Below are positions 1 through 7,438 of a DNA stretch of 64,000 nucleotides, piece after piece. The position numbers and the translations under genes are program-made. Origin of the DNA: Fen-999 sp044220545 (lineage in GTDB: Bacteria; Pseudomonadota; Gammaproteobacteria; Burkholderiales; Rhodocyclaceae); assembly GCA_044220545.1 (NCBI GenBank), contig JBGAQX010000021.1, forward strand, positions 62,001 through 126,000, given 5' to 3'. Under the pieces are notes generated by a model. It had not been told where the DNA came from. It was given only the letters and a program-made list of their open reading frames with translations, and did not search any database. Within the stretch, counting starts at the first letter, position 1. The number at the start of each line of letters is the position of its first letter.

Positions 1-819
1 CCTGAGGGTGTCCGGGGCCGGGCGACCGGCGCGACGACGGGCCCTGTTGGCTCGCGGCGACCGCCAAGAGCCGTCGAGCCGGTCGAGACGCTGAAGCTGC
101 ATAAGGCGCTGGCCGACGCGGGCCACGGTTCGCGCCGCGAACTGGAGGAATGGATTGCCGCCGGACGTATCAGCGTCAACGGCGAGCCGGCGCATGTCGG
201 CCAGCGCATCAGCCCGGATGACAAGGTGCGGGTCAACGGCAAGCTGGTGCAGCTAAAGTCTGGCGACACCCGCCTGCCGCGGGTGCTCCTGTATCACAAG
301 CCGGAAGGGGAGATCGTCTCCCGCGACGATCCGGAGGGGCGGCCGACGGTGTTCGAGAAGCTGCCGCGCATCAACAACGGCCGCTGGATAGCGGTGGGTC
401 GGCTCGACTTCAATTCGTGCGGGCTGATGTTGTTTACCAGTAGCGGCGAACTCGCCAACCGACTGATGCACCCGCGTTACGCCCTGGAACGCGAATACGC
501 GGTGCGTGTTCTCGGCGAGCCGGGCGTCGAGGCTGTGGCGCAACTCAAGGCCGGCATTCAGTTGGAGGACGGCATTGCCCACTTCAACCGTTTTCTGGAA
601 GCCGGCGGCGAGGGGGCCAACCACTGGTACAACGTCACCATTTCCGAAGGGCGCAATCGGGAGGTGAGGCGCATGTTCGAGGCGGTTGGCCTGACCGTCA
701 GCCGCCTGATGCGCGTTCGCTACGGGCCGGTTCAGTTGCCCGCGGGCCTCAAACGGGGGCTGTGCCGCGAGCTCGATCCGCAAGAGGTCGGTACGCTTTT
801 GAAGACCCTGCGACCCTAA
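1..819 (+). CDS. rluB: 23S rRNA pseudouridine synthase RluB (5' end outside window)
   Basis: RluB converts uridine 2605 of 23S rRNA to pseudouridine during large-subunit assembly. The frame is open from the first base, so the gene starts upstream of the window; a GTG at 226 is internal. The first ~30 visible codons are Gly/Arg/Pro-rich, as in the extended N-termini of betaproteobacterial RluB. An S4-type RNA-binding segment follows (LKLHKALADAGHGSRRELEE), then the synthase domain beginning YHKPEGE. The catalytic motif GRLDFNSCGLMLFT carries the nucleophilic Asp at bases 406-408. EGRNREVRRMFEAVGL near the end is the conserved RluB/RsuA motif. The phrase DPEGRPTVFEKLP favours RluB over RluE/RluF. 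rimP lies 167 bp downstream behind its own promoter. Confidence 0.95.
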   Translation, partial: PEGVRGRATGATTGPVGSRRPPRAVEPVETLKLHKALADAGHGSRRELEEWIAAGRISVNGEPAHVGQRISPDDKVRVNGKLVQLKSGDTRLPRVLLYHKPEGEIVSRDDPEGRPTVFEKLPRINNGRWIAVGRLDFNSCGLMLFTSSGELANRLMHPRYALEREYAVRVLGEPGVEAVAQLKAGIQLEDGIAHFNRFLEAGGEGANHWYNVTISEGRNREVRRMFEAVGLTVSRLMRVRYGPVQLPAGLKRGLCRELDPQEVGTLLKTLRP

Positions 820-845
820 AAAACCCAGAAAAATCCGAAACCTGA

Positions 846-875
846 TTGCTTCCGAGAGGGTCGCCCTGCTATAAT
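846..875 (+). promoter_or_regulatory. sigma70-type promoter upstream of rimP-nusA-infB
   Basis: TTGCTT (846-851) and a perfect TATAAT (870-875) are separated by 18 bp. The start would fall near 882, so the transcript passes through the hairpin at 921-950 before reaching rimP at 987. Inferred from sequence only. Confidence 0.6.
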
Positions 876-920
876 CTTCCTGTTTTTGGTGCACCGTTCT
901 CAATGCGAGGGCGAATGGGC

Positions 921-950
921 AAAAATGGGCAGCAGTGCCCATTTTTTATT
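921..950 (+). terminator. intrinsic terminator / attenuator in the rimP leader
   Basis: An 11-bp perfect stem (921-931 with 936-946) closes a GCAG tetraloop and its 3' arm runs into a T tract (942-947). It lies downstream of the 846-875 promoter but upstream of rimP. It therefore either ends a ~65-nt leader RNA or attenuates the nusA operon. Leader termination and NusA-dependent readthrough are known for this operon in other proteobacteria; use here is inference. Confidence 0.7.
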
Positions 951-986
951 TGTGGCGGCGGTTAAGCGGCGGGATGTGCGGGCGGG

Positions 987-1424
987 ATGCAACTGGCTGA
1001 AATAATTGAACAAGCGGTGACCGGACTCGGGTATGAGCTCGTTGATTTCGAAACGAGCCCCAAGGGCCGCCTGCTGCGCGTGTTTATCGACAAGCCGGGG
1101 GAGCAGGGCAGCGTCAATATCGACGATTGCAGCACTGTCAGCAACCATTTGACCCGCTTGTTCGTCGTCGAGAACGTCGACTACGATCGTCTGGAGGTTT
1201 CGTCCCCAGGACTCGATCGTCCATTGAAGAAGCCCGCCGACTGGCTGCGTTTCGCCGGTCAGGACGCCCAGTTGAAGCTGCGCGTGCCCATGGGCAACCA
1301 ACGTAATTTCGTCGGCCAGATCGTTGGCCTGAACGGCGACCGGGTGGTGGTCAAGGTCGAAGGCGAAGACCGGGAGTTTCCGGTCGACGGGATCGACAAG
1401 GCGCGCCTGGTGCCGAAGTTCTAA
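987..1424 (+). CDS. rimP: ribosome maturation factor RimP
   Basis: RimP assists maturation of the 30S subunit in the cytoplasm. The 145-residue protein has the usual length and two-domain plan: an N-terminal alpha/beta domain with GYELVDFETSPKGRLLRVFID, the signature EVSSPGLDRPLK near residues 71-82, and a C-terminal SH3-like barrel with FVGQIVGLNGDRVVVKVEG. The ATG at 987 is the first good start of the frame; the upstream GCGGG is a weak ribosome site. nusA follows after 29 bp in the standard rimP-nusA-infB order. Confidence 0.96.
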   Translation: MQLAEIIEQAVTGLGYELVDFETSPKGRLLRVFIDKPGEQGSVNIDDCSTVSNHLTRLFVVENVDYDRLEVSSPGLDRPLKKPADWLRFAGQDAQLKLRVPMGNQRNFVGQIVGLNGDRVVVKVEGEDREFPVDGIDKARLVPKF

Positions 1425-1453
1425 ATCTGAACTGGATTGCTGGAGGACTTGGA

Positions 1454-2935
1454 ATGAGCCGTGATTTACTGATGATGGTGGACGCCCTGGCGAGGGAGAA
1501 GAACGTGAACAAGGATATCGTGTTCGCGGCACTCGAACTTGCCCTGGCTTCGGCTACCAAGAAGCGTATCCACGATGATGCCGACGTGCGTGTCGAAATG
1601 GACCGTGAAACCGGCGATTTCGAGTCTTTTCGGCGCTGGCTGGTATTGCCGGACGCGGATGTCGAGATTCCCGAGCAACAGATCGGACTCATAGACGCGC
1701 AGGAGCAGTTGCCCGACGTGGCGCTGGGCGACTATATCGAAGAGACGCTCGAGCCCATCGACTTCGGCCGTATCGGCGCCCAGGCCGCGAAGCAGGTGAT
1801 TCTGCAAAAGATTCGCGATGCCGAGCGTGAGCAGGTGCTCAACGACTTCCTCGAGCGCAAGGAGCATCTGGTTACCGGTACCGTGAAGCGCATGGAAAAG
1901 GGCAACGCCATCATCGAGGCCGGCCGTATCGAAGCCCTGCTGCCGCGCGATCAGATGATCCCGAAGGAAAACTTGCGTCCCGGTGATCGCGTCCGCGCCT
2001 GGCTGAAGAAGATCGACCGCGCCGCTCGTGGCCCGCAACTGATCCTGTCTCGCACGGCGCCCGAATTCATCATGAAGCTTTTCGAGCTGGAAGTGCCCGA
2101 GATCGAAGATGGCCTTCTGGAGATCAAGGCCGCCGCTCGTGATCCAGGTGTGCGCGCCAAGATCGCCGTCAAGTCGAACGATCAGCGCGTCGATCCGATC
2201 GGCACGTGCGTCGGCATGCGCGGCTCGCGCGTCACGGCCGTGACCAATGAACTGGCTGGCGAGCGTGTCGATATCGTGCTCTGGTCGGCGGACCCCGCCC
2301 AGTTGGTCATCGGTGCCCTGGCGCCGGCCGAAGTCAGTTCGATTGTCGTCGATGAGGAAAAACACGCCATGGACGTGGTGGTGGACGAGAACAACCTCGC
2401 CATCGCCATTGGCCGTGGTGGCCAGAACGTGCGTCTTGCCTCGGAATTGACCGGCTGGACCATCAATCTGATGACGGTCGAGGAATCTCATCAGAAGCAG
2501 GAAACCGAAACAGCAGTGATTCGCCAGCTATTCATGGCCAAGCTGGATGTCGACGAGGAAGTGGCCGACATCCTGATCCAGGAAGGATTTTCGACCCTGG
2601 AAGAAATTGCCTACGTGCCACTCGCCGAGATGCTGGAAATCGATGCGTTCGACGAGGCGACGGTCAATGAGCTTCGCGATCGTGCGCGCAACGTGCTGCT
2701 TACAGAGGCGATCGTCGACGAAGAACAGTTGGAAAAGGTTGCCGACGACATGCTCGATCTGGATGGCATGGACAAGCAACTGGCCGCGAAGCTGGCCAAG
2801 AATGGTGTCTGTACCCGTGACGATCTCGCCGATCTGGCTGTTGACGAACTCGTGGAAATGACCGGCATCGAAGACGAACGCGCCAAGGCGCTAATTACCA
2901 CGGCCCGCGCCCACTGGTTCGCGGAAGAGCAGTGA
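1454..2935 (+). CDS. nusA: transcription termination/antitermination factor NusA
   Basis: NusA binds RNA polymerase and nascent RNA and controls pausing, termination and antitermination. The 493-residue protein has the full gammaproteobacterial/betaproteobacterial form: polymerase-binding N-terminal domain (~1-125), S1 domain (~135-200), two KH domains (~205-345, with VGMRGSRVTAVTNEL and AIGRGGQNVRLASELTGW), and two C-terminal acidic helix-hairpin repeats (~360-490) rich in Glu/Asp. The repeats bind the alpha subunit and relieve autoinhibition in E. coli. GGAGG lies 8-9 bp before ATG 1454. infB starts 16 bp after the stop, so the two are co-transcribed. Confidence 0.98.
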   Translation: MSRDLLMMVDALAREKNVNKDIVFAALELALASATKKRIHDDADVRVEMDRETGDFESFRRWLVLPDADVEIPEQQIGLIDAQEQLPDVALGDYIEETLEPIDFGRIGAQAAKQVILQKIRDAEREQVLNDFLERKEHLVTGTVKRMEKGNAIIEAGRIEALLPRDQMIPKENLRPGDRVRAWLKKIDRAARGPQLILSRTAPEFIMKLFELEVPEIEDGLLEIKAAARDPGVRAKIAVKSNDQRVDPIGTCVGMRGSRVTAVTNELAGERVDIVLWSADPAQLVIGALAPAEVSSIVVDEEKHAMDVVVDENNLAIAIGRGGQNVRLASELTGWTINLMTVEESHQKQETETAVIRQLFMAKLDVDEEVADILIQEGFSTLEEIAYVPLAEMLEIDAFDEATVNELRDRARNVLLTEAIVDEEQLEKVADDMLDLDGMDKQLAAKLAKNGVCTRDDLADLAVDELVEMTGIEDERAKALITTARAHWFAEEQ

Positions 2936-2951
2936 TGGAGGAGGCCGTAAC

Positions 2952-5615
2952 ATGGCACAGATGAATGTCGCCCAATTCGCCGCCGAGCTGAAAATGCCGG
3001 CTACCGCCCTGTTGGAACAATTGGCCAAGGCCGGTGTTGCCAAACAGGCATCCAACGACACGGTCAGCGAGCAGGACAAGACGCGGCTGCTCGACTACCT
3101 GCGCAAGGCCCACGGCGAGACCGCGCCCAAGGCCAAGATCACGCTGACGCGCAAGCAGACCACCGAGATCAAGTCCGCCGACTCGACCGGCAAGGCGCGC
3201 ACCATTCAGGTCGAGGTGCGCAAGAAGAGGGTATTCGTCAAGCGTGAGGCGGAGCTCGCCACCGAGGTGGTGGCACCCGAGCTCACGGCCGTGGCAGAGG
3301 CGCCGGAGCCGGTAGTGGCCCCACCGGTGCCGGTCGAAGTGGTGCCCGCGCCCGCCGCGCCGGAACCCGTCGTGGTGGTGGAAACGCCCGCGCCGACCCC
3401 GGTATCCGCGGTCGCCCCGCCGATCATCGACAAGGAACAGTCGGCATTGCGCGCCGCCGAAGCCAAGCGGCAGGCGGAACTATCGGCGCGCCAGGCCGCC
3501 GAGATCAAGGAACGACACGGGCGTGAAGCACGTGCCAAGGCCGATGCGGAGGCTCGCCTGGCGGAACAGCAGGCCGAACTGGCCAGAAAGGCGGCCGCCG
3601 AAGAGAAGGCGAAGGCCGATGCCAGCGGTGTTAGTGGCACCTTGCACAAGCCGGCGGCGAAACCTGGCGAAGAGGCGAAGAAGCCGGGTGTGAAGAAAGC
3701 CCCTGGCAGTACCTGGAAGGATGATGCGGCGAAAAAGCGTGGCATCAAGACGCGCGGCGACACCGCCGGTGGCGCCGGTGGCTGGCGTGGTGGCCCCCGC
3801 GGCCGCCACGGTGGCAGGCACCACGAGGAGGCACAGCCGGCACAGCCGGTCGAGGCCATTGTCCGCGAGGTGCACATTCCCGAAACCGTCAGTGTTGCCG
3901 AACTGGCGCACAAGATGTCGGTCAAGGCCACCGAGGTCATCAAGGGCCTGATGAAGATGGGCATGATGGTGACCATCAATCAGCATCTGGACCAGGAAAC
4001 GGCCATGATCGTGGTCGAGGAAATGGGCCACAAGGCGATTGCCGCCAAGCTCGATGATCCCGATGCCTTCCTTGCCGATACCGTCGAACACAAGGATGCC
4101 GAGGTGTTGCCGCGCGCGCCGGTGGTGACCGTCATGGGGCACGTCGACCACGGCAAGACTTCGCTGCTCGACTATATCCGTCGCGCCAAGGTGGCGGCGG
4201 GCGAGGCGGGTGGCATTACCCAGCATATCGGTGCCTACCACGTCGAAACACCGCGCGGCGTCGTCACCTTCCTCGATACCCCGGGTCACGAGGCATTTAC
4301 GGCCATGCGCGCGCGCGGCGCCAAGGCGACCGACCTGGTCATCCTGGTGGTGGCGGCGGACGATGGCGTGATGCCGCAAACGAAGGAAGCGATCCATCAT
4401 GCCAAGGCGGCCAATGTACCGCTGGTGGTGGCGGTGAACAAGATCGACAAGCCGGGCGCCAATCCCGACCGGGTACGACAGGAATTGATCACGGAAGGCG
4501 TGGTGCCGGAAGAGTACGGCGGCGATTCGCCCTTTGTCCAGGTTTCCGCCAAGACCGGCCAGGGCATTGATGAATTGCTCGAACGCGTACTGCTTCAGGC
4601 GGAAGTGCTGCAACTTACCGCCGCCAAGGATGTGCCAGCCAAGGGGCTGATCATTGAGGCACGCCTGGACAAAGGCAAGGGTCCGGTGGCGACCATACTC
4701 GTGCAGTCGGGTACGCTGAAGCGCGGTGACGTTCTGCTGGCGGGCCAGGTGTTCGGTCGTGTCCGTGCCATGCTGGATGAAAATGGCAAGCCGGTCGACG
4801 AGGCCGGCCCGTCAATTCCGGTCGAGATTCAGGGCTTGTCGGATGTGCCAGGTGCGGGCGACGAGGCCATGGCGCTTGCCGACGAGCGGAAGGCGCGGGA
4901 AATCGCCTTGTTCCGCCAGGGCAAGTTCCGCGACGTGCGCTTGGCCAGGCAGCAGGCAGCCAAGCTCGAGAACATGTTCGAGCAGATGGGCGAGGGCGAG
5001 GCGAAACATCTGGCCCTCATCATCAAGACCGACGTTCAGGGTTCCCAGGAGGCGCTGGTACATGCGCTGACCAAGCTTTCCACCGGTGAGGTGAAGGTTG
5101 ATGTGATTCATGCCGCGGTCGGCGCCATCACCGAGTCGGACGTCAATCTGGCCGAAGCGTCGAAGGCGGTGATCATCGGCTTCAATACCCGTGCCGATGC
5201 CGGCGCCCGCAAGGCGGCGGAGAACTTCGGCGTCGATATCCGCTACTACAACATCATCTACGACGCCGTCGACGAGGTGAAGGCAGCCATGTCTGGCATG
5301 TTGTCGCCGGAGAAGAAGGAAAGCGTGATCGGCCAGGTGCAGATTCGTCAGGTCTTCCGTATTTCCAAGGTTGGCGCCGTGGCAGGCTGCATGGTGTTGT
5401 CGGGCATCGTCAAGCGCAATGCCTCGGTGCGATTGCTGCGCAACAACGTGGTTCTTCATACCGGTGAACTGGAATCGCTGAAGCGCTTCAAGGATGACGT
5501 GCGTGAGGTCAAGGAAGGCTTCGAGTGCGGTCTTAATCTGAAGAACTTCAACGACATTCAGGAAGGCGATCAACTGGAAGTGTTCGAAATCCAGGAAGTC
5601 GCGCGGACGCTGTAG
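2952..5615 (+). CDS. infB: translation initiation factor IF-2
   Basis: IF-2 is the GTPase that brings initiator tRNA to the 30S subunit and promotes subunit joining. The 887-residue protein has an N-terminal IF2_N helix bundle (~1-55), a long Ala/Pro/Lys/Glu-rich linker (~80-290), a second IF2_N module (VSVAELAHKMSVKATEVIKG) and the G domain. The G1 loop GHVDHGKTS begins at residue 396; DTPGHEAF (G3) and NKID (G4) follow. Domains II, III and IV (fMet-tRNA binding) are complete. GGAGG precedes ATG 2952. Only 3 bp separate its stop from rbfA. Confidence 0.98.
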   Translation: MAQMNVAQFAAELKMPATALLEQLAKAGVAKQASNDTVSEQDKTRLLDYLRKAHGETAPKAKITLTRKQTTEIKSADSTGKARTIQVEVRKKRVFVKREAELATEVVAPELTAVAEAPEPVVAPPVPVEVVPAPAAPEPVVVVETPAPTPVSAVAPPIIDKEQSALRAAEAKRQAELSARQAAEIKERHGREARAKADAEARLAEQQAELARKAAAEEKAKADASGVSGTLHKPAAKPGEEAKKPGVKKAPGSTWKDDAAKKRGIKTRGDTAGGAGGWRGGPRGRHGGRHHEEAQPAQPVEAIVREVHIPETVSVAELAHKMSVKATEVIKGLMKMGMMVTINQHLDQETAMIVVEEMGHKAIAAKLDDPDAFLADTVEHKDAEVLPRAPVVTVMGHVDHGKTSLLDYIRRAKVAAGEAGGITQHIGAYHVETPRGVVTFLDTPGHEAFTAMRARGAKATDLVILVVAADDGVMPQTKEAIHHAKAANVPLVVAVNKIDKPGANPDRVRQELITEGVVPEEYGGDSPFVQVSAKTGQGIDELLERVLLQAEVLQLTAAKDVPAKGLIIEARLDKGKGPVATILVQSGTLKRGDVLLAGQVFGRVRAMLDENGKPVDEAGPSIPVEIQGLSDVPGAGDEAMALADERKAREIALFRQGKFRDVRLARQQAAKLENMFEQMGEGEAKHLALIIKTDVQGSQEALVHALTKLSTGEVKVDVIHAAVGAITESDVNLAEASKAVIIGFNTRADAGARKAAENFGVDIRYYNIIYDAVDEVKAAMSGMLSPEKKESVIGQVQIRQVFRISKVGAVAGCMVLSGIVKRNASVRLLRNNVVLHTGELESLKRFKDDVREVKEGFECGLNLKNFNDIQEGDQLEVFEIQEVARTL

Positions 5616-5618
5616 GGT

Positions 5619-5999
5619 ATGGCCAAGGAGTTTTCCCGCTCGAGTCGAGTATCGGAACAGATCCATCGCGAACTCTCCGAGTTGATCCGGCTGGAACTCA
5701 AGGACCCCAGGCTCAGCTCGAAGTTGAGTCTGGTGACTCTGACTGGCGTCGAGGTGACACCGGACTATGCCCATGCCAAGGTGTTCTACACGTCCTTGGC
5801 TGGCGAGGAGCATCGGCAGGAGATCGACCGGGGTTTGAAACACTCGGCGGGTTTTCTCCGCCGCGAACTGGGTCGTCGCATCCGCATCCATCACATTCCA
5901 GAGCTGCATTTTGTTTTTGACGCGTCGGTCGAGCGCGGGACGCGGCTTTCGAGTCTGATCGACGCGGCCGTCAAGTCCGACCAAGACCGCCAGGGCTAA
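5619..5999 (+). CDS. rbfA: 30S ribosome-binding factor RbfA
   Basis: RbfA binds the 16S rRNA helix 1 region and is needed for late 30S maturation and cold growth. The 126-residue protein has the single KH-like fold expected, with SSRVSEQIHRELSELIRLEL at the N-terminus and RIRIHHIPELHFVFDASVERG near the end. It starts 3 bp after the infB stop, and its own stop touches the truB GTG, a tight translationally coupled arrangement. Confidence 0.97.
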   Translation: MAKEFSRSSRVSEQIHRELSELIRLELKDPRLSSKLSLVTLTGVEVTPDYAHAKVFYTSLAGEEHRQEIDRGLKHSAGFLRRELGRRIRIHHIPELHFVFDASVERGTRLSSLIDAAVKSDQDRQG

Positions 6000-6923
6000 G
6001 TGAGCAAGCCACGCAGCCCGCCCCGACGTCGGGTGGACGGAGTACTCCTGCTTGACAAGCCGGCCGGTATCACCTCCAACGCCGCGTTGCAAAAGGTCCG
6101 CTGGCTGTTCAATGCGGCCAAGGGAGGGCACACCGGCACGCTTGACCCGATGGCCACCGGACTGCTGCCGCTCTGCTTCGGCGAAGCCACCAAGTTTGCC
6201 GGCGAATTGCTCGATGCCGACAAGGCCTATCGGGCGACGCTGCGCTTTGGTATTACTACTGACACGGCCGACGCCGATGGACACGTACTCGAGACGCGTC
6301 CGGTGGCGGTGACCGAGGAGCAATTGCGGTGCGTGATGGCGACATTTGTCGGCGAAACCGACCAAGTGCCACCCATGTACTCGGCGCTCAAACGGGATGG
6401 CAAGCCACTCTACGAGTATGCCCGCGCCGGTATCGAATTGGAACGGGTGCCACGACGAATCACCATTCGCCGCCTGGATCTGTGCTCGTTTGCGGGAGAC
6501 GAGGCGACAATCCACGTCGATTGCAGCAAGGGCACCTATGTGCGCACGCTGGCGGCCGACATTGGTGTGGCGCTTGGCTGCGGCGCCCACCTCACCGCAT
6601 TGCGCAGGACGCGGATTGGCGGCCTGGAGGTTGCCGGCGCGGTCACTATGGCGGAGTTGGAAGCTTCGACCGTCGGCGATCGGGATGCGCGGCTTTGCCC
6701 TGTTGATAGCCTGTTGGCCGACTTGCCCACAGCCAATCTCAACGAGCACGACACGGAGCGGGTTCTTCATGGCCAGGGATTTCGGTGGGACGGTCTGGCA
6801 GGGCAGCGATTCCGCATCTTCGGCGCCGATGGTTACTTTCTTGGACTAGGTGAGGTCTCGGCGGACGGACGGCTTAATCCGCGTCGGCTGGTGGCGGTGG
6901 TGACTGAGGGCAAAGAGCAATGA
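6000..6923 (+). CDS. truB: tRNA pseudouridine(55) synthase TruB
   Basis: TruB makes pseudouridine 55 in the T-loop of nearly all elongator tRNAs. The 307-residue protein starts with GTG at 6000, directly after the rbfA TAA. The motif GGHTGTLDPMATGLLPLCFG carries the catalytic Asp at residue 49, and VDCSKGTYVRTLAADIG is the conserved central motif. The C-terminal ~60 residues form the PUA-like RNA-binding domain (FRWDGLAGQRFRIFG). Order infB-rbfA-truB-rpsO-pnp is as in E. coli. Confidence 0.97.
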   Translation: MSKPRSPPRRRVDGVLLLDKPAGITSNAALQKVRWLFNAAKGGHTGTLDPMATGLLPLCFGEATKFAGELLDADKAYRATLRFGITTDTADADGHVLETRPVAVTEEQLRCVMATFVGETDQVPPMYSALKRDGKPLYEYARAGIELERVPRRITIRRLDLCSFAGDEATIHVDCSKGTYVRTLAADIGVALGCGAHLTALRRTRIGGLEVAGAVTMAELEASTVGDRDARLCPVDSLLADLPTANLNEHDTERVLHGQGFRWDGLAGQRFRIFGADGYFLGLGEVSADGRLNPRRLVAVVTEGKEQ

Positions 6924-6929
6924 AATCTG

Positions 6930-6959
6930 TTGAAGTTACCGATGGGCGGCGGATATAAT
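6930..6959 (+). promoter_or_regulatory. sigma70-type promoter for rpsO-pnp
   Basis: TTGAAG (6930-6935) and perfect TATAAT (6954-6959) are 18 bp apart, starting 7 bp after the truB stop. The start point near 6966 leaves a leader of about 90 nt before rpsO. In other bacteria this leader is where S15 represses its own translation; I did not identify a specific pseudoknot here. Confidence 0.7.
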
Positions 6960-7055
6960 TCGCGACTTCGTTCAAGGGTGAGCGAAGGCTTGGCGCAGGG
7001 CTCTATCAAACCGGGGCGGCGTCATTTTCAAATCAGTGTTTGAGAGATAAATCAC

Positions 7056-7325
7056 ATGGCAATTCAAACCCAAGACAAGGCGAAGATCGTCGCCGATTAC
7101 CAACGCGCTCAAGGCGATACGGGCTCTCCCGAGGTACAGGTCGCTTTGCTGACCGCCCGCATCAACGATCTGACGGGGCACTTCAAGGAGCACGTCAAGG
7201 ACCACCATTCACGCCGCGGTCTTCTGAAGATGGTTAGTCAGCGCCGCAAGATGCTGGACTACCTGAAGCGCACCAATGCGGAAAGCTACCGTGCGCTGAT
7301 CGAGCGTCTCGGCCTGCGCAAGTAA
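7056..7325 (+). CDS. rpsO: 30S ribosomal protein S15
   Basis: S15 is a primary 16S rRNA-binding protein of the 30S platform. The 89-residue length is exact for the family. Conserved segments are DTGSPEVQVALLTARINDLTGHFK and DHHSRRGLLKMVSQRRKMLDYL. It is paired with pnp downstream, with a hairpin between, as in E. coli where RNase III cuts the intergenic stem. Confidence 0.98.
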   Translation: MAIQTQDKAKIVADYQRAQGDTGSPEVQVALLTARINDLTGHFKEHVKDHHSRRGLLKMVSQRRKMLDYLKRTNAESYRALIERLGLRK

Positions 7326-7386
7326 TCACCCGGAACCAATAGCGATGCCGGCTGCGCACATCGGTTTGCGGGCATCCTCGAATACG

Positions 7387-7417
7387 CCGGCACGGCCATG
7401 ATGGCCGGGCCGGTTTT
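7387..7417 (+). terminator. rpsO-pnp intergenic hairpin (partial terminator)
   Basis: CCGGC (7387-7391) pairs with GCCGG (7409-7413), and CGGCCA (7393-7398) pairs with TGGCCG (7402-7407) around a TGA loop, followed by TTTT. It sits 22 bp before the pnp start. It could be a leaky rpsO terminator or a processing stem for pnp mRNA; the sequence does not decide. Confidence 0.6.
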
Positions 7418-7438
7418 GCTTTTCTGAAAGGAATATTT

